Below are positions 26,767 to 34,094 of a stretch of 64,000 bases of DNA, in pieces. The DNA is from Aquabacter sp. L1I39. GTDB taxonomy: Bacteria; Pseudomonadota; Alphaproteobacteria; Rhizobiales; Xanthobacteraceae. The stretch lies in NCBI RefSeq assembly GCF_017742835.1, contig NZ_CP072392.1:1906385-1970384 (forward strand), written 5' to 3'. Position 1 is the first letter of the stretch. Every line of letters begins with the position of its first letter. The notes under the pieces were generated by a model, which worked only from the letters and a program-made list of their open reading frames with translations, was not told where the DNA came from and did no database searches. The translations under genes were made by a program, and so were the position numbers.

Positions 26767-27210
26767 TCAGGCCGCGTGGCGACGGCTGAGTTCGCGGGGA
26801 CGGGGGGCGGCAGCAGGCCGGAAATCGGGAAAGGCCGGCTGGGGAGACAGAAAGGGCTGGAGCCCCGCGGGCGGCGCCTCGCCAAAGACGTGAATGTGGA
26901 TTTCTTCAGCGAGGAACCGACGCGCAGCCTCTCGCGCGGCCTCGCCCGCCGGACCCGCCCACAGGGCGATGGGACCGGCCGGGGTGCGGCGCGCGACCAC
27001 CGCAATGGCGTCGGGATAGTCCGGCGCCTCATGGGTCGCATAGACCGAAAACACGTGGCGCTGGCCGTCTGCGTCCCGCCAGAAACGGAAACGCGGACCA
27101 AGCGGTCCCTCCTTCAGTCCGGAGAGCCGACCGGCGTCAACAAGAGGCACGAGGAGCGAATCAGTCGCGTTCATGAGAACGAAACTAGAACGGGCCGATT
27201 CGCCGATCAA
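26767..27210 (-). CDS. hypothetical protein
   Basis: 147 residues from 27210; an ATG at 27174 with a cleaner N-terminus is possible. I do not recognise the family. The chain reads as a soluble alpha/beta protein, with GLKEGPLGPRFRFWRDADGQ, then HVFSVYATHEAPDYPDAIAVV and an amphipathic helix EAAREAARRFLAEEI, ending in a Pro/Arg-rich tail. No signal peptide or membrane segment is seen. About 250 bp with no gene precede its stop on the ChaC side, and the PlsC gene follows 40 bp upstream. Coding bias looks genuine. Confidence 0.55.
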   Translation of the reverse strand: MIGESARSSFVLMNATDSLLVPLVDAGRLSGLKEGPLGPRFRFWRDADGQRHVFSVYATHEAPDYPDAIAVVARRTPAGPIALWAGPAGEAAREAARRFLAEEIHIHVFGEAPPAGLQPFLSPQPAFPDFRPAAAPRPRELSRRHAA

Positions 27211-27249
27211 GACTTTTCCACAGGCCGGGAAAACGGGGATAATTTTAAC

Positions 27250-28035
27250 TTAAGCGGCCGGGCTTCCCCGCTCCAGCGGAGGCTCTGCCGCACCCCCCGT
27301 CGGATCCTCGCCCAGCTCCGCCCGGCCCTGCGCCACCAAGCGGGCCGTGGCAGCCTCAATGTCGCGCTCGACCCGCGCCATGAACACGCCGCGCGGCAGA
27401 TTGGCGGGGATAGGGGGCAGGATCTCCACCCGCACCGTGCCCGGGCGCAGCGGCCCCTTGCGCGGCCAGTAGAGGCCGGAATTCAGGGCCACCGGCAGGC
27501 AGGGGGCGCCGAGGCTGCCATAGAGATGGGCGACGCCGAACTTGTAGGAGGGCGGCGCCCCCACGGGACGGCGGGTGCCCTCCGGGAAGATCAGGATCTG
27601 CCGCCCCTTGGCGATCTCCAGCTGGGCACGCTCGGTCATTGTCTTCAGCGCAGCGGAGCGGGCGCCCCGGTCGATGGGAATGAAGCGCGCCTTGGCCACG
27701 TACCAGCCGAACAGCGGGATCCACATCAGCTCCCGCTTCAGGATGAAGGCGGGATCCTCGAACAGCGGCAGGAGGGCAATGGTCTCCCAGGCTGACTGGT
27801 GCTTGGCGGCGATGAGCAGCGGGCCGGGGAGGATGTTCTCGCGGCCCTTCACCTCCATGCGCACGCCGGCCACCGTGCGCAGCAGGAAGATGGTCGTGTG
27901 CGCCCAGACGAGCACAATCAGCTTCCACATGAAGCGGCGCGGCATCAGCGGCAGGAACGGCACCATCACCAGCATGTAGAGGAAGGTGCTGGTGAAAAAC
28001 GACAGGTGAAACAGGAACGACCGCAGACGGTTCAA
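27250..28035 (-). CDS. plsC: lysophospholipid acyltransferase (1-acylglycerol-3-phosphate acyltransferase family)
   Basis: 261 residues from a TTG at 28035, chosen because the conserved sequence begins there (NRLRSFLFHLSFFTSTF); the frame continues far upstream without family sequence. Two N-terminal membrane segments are followed by the acyltransferase core. The catalytic box is AAKHQSAWETI (His79), which has Glu84 where most PlsC proteins have Asp. The glycerophosphate-binding motif FPEGTRRP is intact, and VALNSG follows. It adds the second acyl chain to make phosphatidic acid at the inner membrane. It lies in the order ftsE-ftsX-ydcF-plsC. Confidence 0.9.
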   Translation of the reverse strand: MNRLRSFLFHLSFFTSTFLYMLVMVPFLPLMPRRFMWKLIVLVWAHTTIFLLRTVAGVRMEVKGRENILPGPLLIAAKHQSAWETIALLPLFEDPAFILKRELMWIPLFGWYVAKARFIPIDRGARSAALKTMTERAQLEIAKGRQILIFPEGTRRPVGAPPSYKFGVAHLYGSLGAPCLPVALNSGLYWPRKGPLRPGTVRVEILPPIPANLPRGVFMARVERDIEAATARLVAQGRAELGEDPTGGAAEPPLERGSPAA

Positions 28036-28064
28036 GGCAGGGCCCCCGTGCCCGATGGAGGAAC

Positions 28065-28790
28065 TCAGCGGGTGGCCGAGGCCTGCGGTCCTTCCGGACG
28101 CGGCGCTTCGGCCGGCGCGACCGCCTGGGCGGGACGGATCTTCGCCTGCGCCATCATGTACTTCAAATATTCCTTGAGGAGGAGCTTCGCGGTCTGCGGC
28201 TCCGTCCACCATTGAGCATCCAGCATACGGTCGGTGACCACCGGGTAGGGGATGAGCTCCACCTCGGGCAGCATGCGGCCCATCTCGAACAAGGCGCGCG
28301 GCATGTGCCAGGTGGAAGTGACCACCAGCAGCGAGCGGAAGCTGCGTGCCCGCGCCCATTCCGCCGCCTCGATGGCATTGCCCCAGGTATTCAGCGCCTT
28401 GTGGCCGATATCGACGCAGCATTCCATCAGCGCCGGGCTGGCCGGCAAGGTGCGCCGCAGTTCGTCGGCGGTGGTGGTGCGGTTCACGCCCGTGATGAGC
28501 AGGCGCTTGCCATAGCCGTCCGCCAGCAATTGCACCCCGTCATTGAGCCGGGAGGCGCCGCCCGTGAGCACCACGATGGCATCGGCGGACCGCAGCGCCA
28601 CCGGCTCGCGCGCGGAAATGCGGGTCACGAACACCATGAAGCCGGCGACGAAGGCCAGGGTCGCCAGGCCCAGCACGGAGCCGAGCGCCAGCGCCGCCAC
28701 ACGCAGGCGGCGGTGGCGCCCCCGCTGGCGCGGGGCGAGGCCGAGGCCTTCGCGGCCGGGCGCGGCAGGAGCTCCCTTGCTTGGTCTCAT
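28065..28790 (-). CDS. YdcF/SanA-like DUF218 membrane protein
   Basis: 241 residues. A basic cytoplasmic N-terminus precedes one membrane segment (about 33-55), and the DUF218 domain follows in the periplasm. Visible motifs are SADAIVVLTGGASRLNDGVQL, KRLLITGVN, NTWGNAIEAAEWA and SLLVVTSTWHMPRA, the last with the conserved TSxxHMPR. The C-terminal tail is Pro/Ala-rich. Members are implicated in envelope integrity and may bind nucleotide or SAM, but no reaction is settled. It sits between ftsX and plsC. Confidence 0.87.
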   Translation of the reverse strand: MRPSKGAPAAPGREGLGLAPRQRGRHRRLRVAALALGSVLGLATLAFVAGFMVFVTRISAREPVALRSADAIVVLTGGASRLNDGVQLLADGYGKRLLITGVNRTTTADELRRTLPASPALMECCVDIGHKALNTWGNAIEAAEWARARSFRSLLVVTSTWHMPRALFEMGRMLPEVELIPYPVVTDRMLDAQWWTEPQTAKLLLKEYLKYMMAQAKIRPAQAVAPAEAPRPEGPQASATR

Positions 28791-28845
28791 CGGTGGAAAA
28801 TGGATGCCGAATGCGGCAATGCCGAGGAAAGACAGGCGCTTGCGT

Positions 28846-29805
28846 TCATTGGATGGCCCGCAGCGTCCGGTAGACGGTCACCCGGGAGGTGAGCGCGGTC
28901 ACGGCGGTCACCAGCAGCACGGACAAGGCGATGCCGCCGAAGCCCCACAGGCCCGGCGCCAGCCAGGTGAGAATGGATGGATTTTCCGGCTCCCCGCCCA
29001 GCCCCAGGCTTGGCAGGCTGGCGATGGCGAGAAACAGGAAGGTGGCCGCGAGTCCACCGATCAGACCGCCCAGTGCCCCGATCTTCAGGAAGTGGCGCTG
29101 GAACTGGGCGGCGATGAAGCGGTCGCGGGCGCCCACGAAATGCAGCACCTCCACCACCGCCCGGTTGGTGGCCACCGCCGCGCGCGTCGCGAACACCACG
29201 GACAGCACCGTGGCGGTGCCCACCAGGATGAGAAGGCCGAGGCCGGTGATCATCACCCCCTCGGCCATGGCCGACAGGCGCCGCGACCAGCCCCGGTGGT
29301 CATCCAAGGTGGCGGTGGGGATGCGGTCGGTGAGGGTGCGTCGCAGGCGGGTCAGGTCTGGCGGGCTCGATCCATCGATGCGCAGCACCAGGATCCGGGG
29401 TACCGGCAGGTCCGAATAATTGAGGCCGGTTCCGAGCCAGGGCTCCAGCAAGCGGCTGGTCTCGTCGCCGGTCAGCACATGCACGCTGGCAATGCCCGGG
29501 GTGCGGCTCGCCAGGTCCTGGGCGGCCTTCACCTGGGCATCCACGGTCGCCGGATCGCCGGCGCGGATCTGGATGGTGACTTCCCGGCTCACATCGCCGC
29601 GCCAGGTCTGGGCGGTGGTGCGCACCGCCATGACGGTGCCGACCGTCAGGCTGGCGAGGAAAGTCATGATGGCCACCACCGCCACCAGCGCCCGTCCCGC
29701 CACGGTGGCCCGGGGCACGATGGAGGCCTGCGGCCGCGCCCGGCTGCCCCGGGCGCGCTCGGCGCCGTCCTCGGTCTCGGTGCGGGCTGTGTCAGTCATA
29801 GACAT
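28846..29805 (-). CDS. ftsX: cell division protein FtsX
   Basis: 319 residues from ATG 29805. Four membrane segments are visible: one after a basic N-terminus (about 37-60), then three in the last 150 residues. The periplasmic loop between segments one and two is the part that activates peptidoglycan hydrolases in known systems. VVEVLHFVGARDRFIAAQFQRHFLKIG is the cytoplasmic FtsX signature that contacts FtsE. The start overlaps the ftsE stop by 14 bp, so the two are translationally coupled. Confidence 0.93.
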   Translation of the reverse strand: MSMTDTARTETEDGAERARGSRARPQASIVPRATVAGRALVAVVAIMTFLASLTVGTVMAVRTTAQTWRGDVSREVTIQIRAGDPATVDAQVKAAQDLASRTPGIASVHVLTGDETSRLLEPWLGTGLNYSDLPVPRILVLRIDGSSPPDLTRLRRTLTDRIPTATLDDHRGWSRRLSAMAEGVMITGLGLLILVGTATVLSVVFATRAAVATNRAVVEVLHFVGARDRFIAAQFQRHFLKIGALGGLIGGLAATFLFLAIASLPSLGLGGEPENPSILTWLAPGLWGFGGIALSVLLVTAVTALTSRVTVYRTLRAIQ

Positions 29806-30460
29806 AGAGCCGTCCGTCGGCGATCACGAGGCGGCGGGCGTCGAACTGGTCCATGAGCGCGATGTCGTGGGTGGCCAGCAGCACCGAGGTGCCGGATTTG
29901 TTCAGCTCCACGAACAGGCGGAGCAGCCGCCGCGCCAAAGTGGGGTCCACATTGCCCGTGGGCTCGTCCGCCAGCAGGAATTCGGGCCGTCCGATGAGGG
30001 CGCGGGCGATGGCGGCACGCTGCTTCTCACCGCCGGAGAGCACGGGGGGCAGCACATGCATGCGGTCGCCGAGGCCCACCCAGTGGAGCAATTCGGTGAC
30101 TTCCCCCCGATAGGAGGATTCATCCTTGCCGAGCACGCGCAGGGGCAGGGCCACATTCTCATAGGTGGTCAGATGGTCCAGCAGGCGGAAATCCTGGAAC
30201 ACCACCCCGATGCGCCGGCGCAGCACCGCCACCTCGTCGGGATCCAGAGAGGACACATCGCGCCCGAACAGCGTGATGAGGCCGCGCGTGGGCTTCAACT
30301 GGAGGAAGAGCAGCCGCATGAGCGTGGTCTTTCCGGCGCCGGAAGGGCCGGTCAGGAACTGGAACGAATTGGGCTCGATGCCGAAGGTCACGTCCTTCAG
30401 CACTTCCGGACCCATGCCGTATCTCAGGCCGACATTCTCGAAACGGACCAACGTCTCCAC
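29792..30460 (-). CDS. ftsE: cell division ATP-binding protein FtsE
   Basis: 222 residues from GTG 30460; TTG 30451 (VRFENVGLRYG follows) is equally possible, and the frame runs to 30616 without family sequence. Walker A is GPSGAGKTT, VVFQDFRLLDHLTTYENVALPL is the typical FtsE Q-loop region, the signature is LSGGEKQRAAIARALI and Walker B is FLLADEPTGNVDP. It forms the ABC complex with FtsX that links the Z-ring to cell-wall hydrolysis. It is divergent from the hpt gene. Confidence 0.93.
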   Translation of the reverse strand: METLVRFENVGLRYGMGPEVLKDVTFGIEPNSFQFLTGPSGAGKTTLMRLLFLQLKPTRGLITLFGRDVSSLDPDEVAVLRRRIGVVFQDFRLLDHLTTYENVALPLRVLGKDESSYRGEVTELLHWVGLGDRMHVLPPVLSGGEKQRAAIARALIGRPEFLLADEPTGNVDPTLARRLLRLFVELNKSGTSVLLATHDIALMDQFDARRLVIADGRLYVYD

Positions 30461-30603
30461 CTTCAGCGAATCGCGCGACGCTGCAAGCCTCAAGCATAGC
30501 CCGAGTGCGCGCGCTTGAGGACATGGCTGCGCATGCCTTCGCCCGCAATGCTTTACGCCAGCGGCGGCCCGGTCCATTCTCGCCCCCCTATTCGAGGGAA
30601 GCC

Positions 30604-31140
30604 ATGTCCTTGCCACCGGTCAAAGTTCTGTATGACGAGCACCGCATCGCCGCGCGCAACACGGAGTTGGCGCGTGAGATTGCGGGCCTGAACCTGGAGA
30701 AGATGCTGGCGGTCGCGATCCTGAAGGGGTCGTTCATGTTCGCCGCCGACCTGATCCGGGCGATCCATAATGCCGGACTCGCGCCGGAAATGGAGTTCAT
30801 GCACCTGTCGTCCTACCGCAAGGCCACGGTCTCCTCCGGCCAGGTGGAGATCCTGCGCGACGTGGAAAGCGACGTGCGCGGCCGCGACGTGCTGCTGATC
30901 GACGACATCCTGGAATCCGGCCGCACGCTCGCCTTCGCCAAGGACCTGCTGATGGCGCGCGGCGCCAACCGGGTCTTTGTGTGCGTGCTGCTGGAGAAGC
31001 CGGGCAAGCGCGCGGTGCAGATCGACGCGGACCTTGTTGGCTTCGAATGCCCGGACGTGTTCGTGGTGGGCTACGGGATGGATGTGGCGCACGCCTTCCG
31101 TCAATTGCCCTTCATCGGTCACATCGAGGGGCTGGAATAA
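30604..31140 (+). CDS. hpt: hypoxanthine phosphoribosyltransferase
   Basis: 178 residues from ATG 30604, with GAGGGAAG upstream. It converts hypoxanthine or guanine plus PRPP to IMP or GMP. The PRPP loop is DVLLIDDILESGRTLAFAKD (about 94-113), the flexible-loop segment is FMHLSSYRKATVSSG and the purine pocket lies in FECPDVFVVGYGMD. It is divergent from ftsE and ends 5 bp before the palindromic repeat copy B, which may end its transcript. Confidence 0.92.
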   Translation: MSLPPVKVLYDEHRIAARNTELAREIAGLNLEKMLAVAILKGSFMFAADLIRAIHNAGLAPEMEFMHLSSYRKATVSSGQVEILRDVESDVRGRDVLLIDDILESGRTLAFAKDLLMARGANRVFVCVLLEKPGKRAVQIDADLVGFECPDVFVVGYGMDVAHAFRQLPFIGHIEGLE

Positions 31141-31145
31141 GCCTC

Positions 31146-31261
31146 TAGAGCATGCGCCGATCAGCCTGCACCGCAGGCTGATCGGATCACGCATTCTCTA
31201 TCAATAAGTTAGAGGGCGATTCACCGATCAGATTGATTCAATCTGATCGGATCGCGCTCTA
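31146..31261 (-). repeat. 116-bp dispersed palindromic repeat, copy B (inverted)
   Basis: The reverse complement of this segment aligns end to end with copy A at 24652-24767 with about six mismatches, including the paired hairpins and the TAGAGC/GCTCTA ends. Bases 31221-31261 are also coding: they give the last 12 residues (ERDPIRLNQSDR) and the stop codon of the flippase gene. The hairpins stand between convergent hpt and flippase genes and could terminate both. Confidence 0.9.
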
Positions 31262-32693
31262 CCGGCGGCCGGTAGGGCCGCAGCAGGCCCAGCCCATAGG
31301 CAAGGAGCGTGGTGGCGGGCACCGTCACCACGCCGCCCAGCACCACGAAGGCCGGTGGCAGCAGCCAGAAGGACAAGGCGGTGCCGCCCGCCGCCATCAG
31401 CGCCACCAGCGCCAGCCGCCCCATCTGGTAGGGCAGGCGGATATAATATTGCGAGATCAGGTGGATGACGAGCGTGCGCACGCTCTGCGCCACCAGCGTC
31501 GAGGCAATGGCGCCCGCCACCCCGTAGCGGGGGATCAGCACCAGATAGAGCCCCACCACGATGGCTGCGCCCAGCAGGTTCGTGAAAAGCGGAATGAAGC
31601 CGTCCTTGCGCAGGTAGGAGCCGAGCTCCAGCAGGCTCCCCATCTCCTGCACCACATAGACCATGGCGAGCCACGGCACGAAGAGCGCCGCCGCATGATA
31701 GGCCGGCGGCGTCATCACATGGATGACCAGCGGCCCGCCAAGGCCCACGATGACCCCGCCCAGGATGGTGATAGCGATGCCGATGCCCACCACATGGGCG
31801 CTGCGCTCCACCCCATAAGGCTCCCGCAGCACGATGAAGCGCTTGGGGAACCACCACATGTGGAAGGGCTGCAGCAGCACGGCCGTGATCGCCCCGAGCC
31901 GGACGGCAACGCCGTAAAGGGCAAGCTCCGCCGTGCCCACGTCATCGGCCAGGAACCAGCGGTCGAGGCTGCCGAGCGCGAACATGGCCAGTGCCGAAAC
32001 CAGGAGCGGGCCGGAATAGATGGTCAGCGGCCACCAATCGATGCCGCGGATGCGCACCCCCGTTTCCCGCAGCACCACGATGGCGGTCGCGACCCCCTGG
32101 AAAACCGCTGCCAGCGCCATGGCGCTCAGCACGCCCATGAGGCCGTATCCCGCCATGAGCAGCGCCACCGACAGGGTGGCGAAGATGACCGAGCGGCCAA
32201 CGGACAGGACGAGGAAGGTGCCCGCCGCGCCCCGGATGCGCAGCCAGGTCAGGGCCACGCCCAGAAGGCCCTCCATGGAGAGGGACACCACCAGGAGCCG
32301 CACCTCGTTCGCGCTGGGATTGCCCGGCATGAGCCGCGCGATCTCCCCCGCCATGACAAGGCCGAGCGCCCCCAGCACGGCGGAGGTGAGGATGGCCACG
32401 GCGAAGATGTGGGCGCAGACCTCCCGCCGCTTCTCCCAGTCGTCATGCAGGCCGACAAAGCGCGACAGCGTGGTGGGCAGAGCCAGGGAGAACACCACGC
32501 CTCCCACGTCCGCCAGCGCCATCAGCACTTCCAGCCGTCCATATTCGCTGAGCGGGAGGAAATGGGTGTTCACCGGCAGGAGCGCGAGGCCGATGGCGCG
32601 CATGGCGATGAGACCAAGCGCGTAATAGAGGCTCTCGCGCAACGGCCCGGGTTTCCAGAACAGGCTGGCGCGGGCGATCAGGCGGGAGAGCAT
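31221..32693 (-). CDS. polysaccharide flippase (Wzx/MOP-type)
   Basis: 490 residues with about 14 hydrophobic segments across the whole chain, typical of the oligosaccharide flippase branch of the MOP superfamily. The N-terminal FLPLSEYGRLEVLMALADVGGVV is characteristic (compare GxYG near the first helices). It should move lipid-linked oligosaccharide across the inner membrane. The last 12 residues and the stop codon come from repeat copy B, so the original C-terminus was probably replaced. The glycosyltransferase gene lies 28 bp upstream on the same strand. Confidence 0.85.
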   Translation of the reverse strand: MLSRLIARASLFWKPGPLRESLYYALGLIAMRAIGLALLPVNTHFLPLSEYGRLEVLMALADVGGVVFSLALPTTLSRFVGLHDDWEKRREVCAHIFAVAILTSAVLGALGLVMAGEIARLMPGNPSANEVRLLVVSLSMEGLLGVALTWLRIRGAAGTFLVLSVGRSVIFATLSVALLMAGYGLMGVLSAMALAAVFQGVATAIVVLRETGVRIRGIDWWPLTIYSGPLLVSALAMFALGSLDRWFLADDVGTAELALYGVAVRLGAITAVLLQPFHMWWFPKRFIVLREPYGVERSAHVVGIGIAITILGGVIVGLGGPLVIHVMTPPAYHAAALFVPWLAMVYVVQEMGSLLELGSYLRKDGFIPLFTNLLGAAIVVGLYLVLIPRYGVAGAIASTLVAQSVRTLVIHLISQYYIRLPYQMGRLALVALMAAGGTALSFWLLPPAFVVLGGVVTVPATTLLAYGLGLLRPYRPPVERDPIRLNQSDR

Positions 32694-32721
32694 CGGGCAA
32701 GGTCTCGCGGGGCAGGGAGCA

Positions 32722-33897
32722 TCAGGGCGGGCCGATCATGCGGCGGGCGAAATCGGCGGCCTGGCGGGCAAAGCGCTCCGGGCCGAAGCGCGTGAGAGCC
32801 TCGCCCCTTGCCGCCTCGCACATGCGCCAGCGCAGCGCTTCGTCATCCGCAAGGCGCGCGATGGCGGAGGCGAAGGCACCGGCGTCGCCATCGGGCGCGA
32901 GGAAGCCGGTCCGCCCGTTCTCCACCGCCTCGGCGACGCCCCCGACAGCGCTGGCAATGACCGGCAGGCCGGCGCCCATGGCTTCCAGGATGCCGAGCGG
33001 AAAGCCTTCCGTGTGGCTCGCCAGCAGGGCCACGTCGAGCGCGCCATAGAAGCGGGCCATGTTCCCCTCGAAGCCGGGGAAGACGAACATGTGGCGCGTC
33101 CCGGTTTCCGCCATCAGAGCTTCCAGCTGCGCGAACTGGGCGCGATGGGAGGCCTCTTCGCTGAAATCGCCCACCATGAGGAAGCGCAGGCCCGGATGGG
33201 TGGCGCGCAGCAGGCCGGCGGCGCGGATGAGGCTGGCATGGTCCTTCTGGGGATGAATGCGGGCCGCCATGCCCAGCACCAAGGCATCCTCGGGAAGTCC
33301 GTAATGCGCCCGCGCTTCCCCGCGCGGAACAAGGGCGGCGGGCGGCACGGCGGCATCATAGAGCACTTCCGCCCGCTCCGGCGCGCAAGGAAAGTCCTGG
33401 TCGCCTTTCGTCGCATGGGAGACGAAAAGGAAACGCTCGACGGGTTTCAGCAGCCATCGGTCGATGTCGGTCATGGCCGGGTGGGCGCAGCGCACGTGGC
33501 TGGTGGCTCGGGCGCCCGCCGTCCGGGCGGCAAGAGCCGTGAAGCAGGCGCCGGCAATGTCGGCCCCATGCACGAGGCCCACGCCCCGGCGGCGGAAGCT
33601 GACGGCGAGCCGCGCCACATTGGCAAGGAAGGGCAAGGGGGAGGCGCGTCGCGGCGCCACCTGGGCATAGCGGGCGAGGGCGAAGCCGTGGTCGCGAACG
33701 AGGTCCGCCACCTCGCCCGCGCCGGTCAGATCGGGAGCGTAAAGGATGTTGGCATAGCCGTGGTTGTGCAGCGCGGCGGCAAGCCGCAAGGTGGCCACCT
33801 CCGTGCCCCCCACATTGGCCCAGGGCAGGACATGGGCAATGACGCGTCTCGCCATACTGGCATCTGCCCCCGGAGTGGCCGCCGCATGGGCGGTCAT
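32722..33897 (-). CDS. family 4 glycosyltransferase
   Basis: 391 residues from ATG 33897; ATG 33855, directly before RRVIAHVLPWANVGGTEVAT, is an alternative and neither has a good ribosome site. It has the GT-B fold: the N-terminal domain opens with WANVGGTE, and the C-terminal domain begins with LVLGMAARIHPQKDHASLIRA. The nucleotide-sugar motif is ASHTEGFPLGILEAMGAGLPVIAS with the E-x7-E pair, followed by GRTGFLAPDGD. It is probably co-transcribed with the flippase 28 bp downstream, so a role in an exported polysaccharide is likely. Donor and product are unknown. Confidence 0.88.
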   Translation of the reverse strand: MTAHAAATPGADASMARRVIAHVLPWANVGGTEVATLRLAAALHNHGYANILYAPDLTGAGEVADLVRDHGFALARYAQVAPRRASPLPFLANVARLAVSFRRRGVGLVHGADIAGACFTALAARTAGARATSHVRCAHPAMTDIDRWLLKPVERFLFVSHATKGDQDFPCAPERAEVLYDAAVPPAALVPRGEARAHYGLPEDALVLGMAARIHPQKDHASLIRAAGLLRATHPGLRFLMVGDFSEEASHRAQFAQLEALMAETGTRHMFVFPGFEGNMARFYGALDVALLASHTEGFPLGILEAMGAGLPVIASAVGGVAEAVENGRTGFLAPDGDAGAFASAIARLADDEALRWRMCEAARGEALTRFGPERFARQAADFARRMIGPP

Positions 33898-34094
33898 GGC
33901 ATGCGAGAGGCGAAACCGCCGGCGGATCGTTCCGCCGGGCGGAGACCCCCGTCCCAGGCATTCAGGCGAATGCCGCCCTCCCGCAATATCCCGGCCTTGC
34001 CCGATTGCCAATGCGGTGGCCTGGCTGCAACGGCACCACGTCCGAACAAATGGCCGGGCGCCATCGCCAAAAGGGCGTTGGGACCTTCAGGGGA

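Noticed and set aside
29420..30499. 359-codon plus-strand frame antisense to ftsE and ftsX
   Set aside because: No domain, no ribosome site; ftsE and ftsX are certain on the other strand.
24652..31261. Reading the inverted repeat pair as ends of a composite transposon
   Set aside because: The enclosed genes are core chromosomal functions in their usual order and no transposase is present; independent insertions of a dispersed repeat explain it better.
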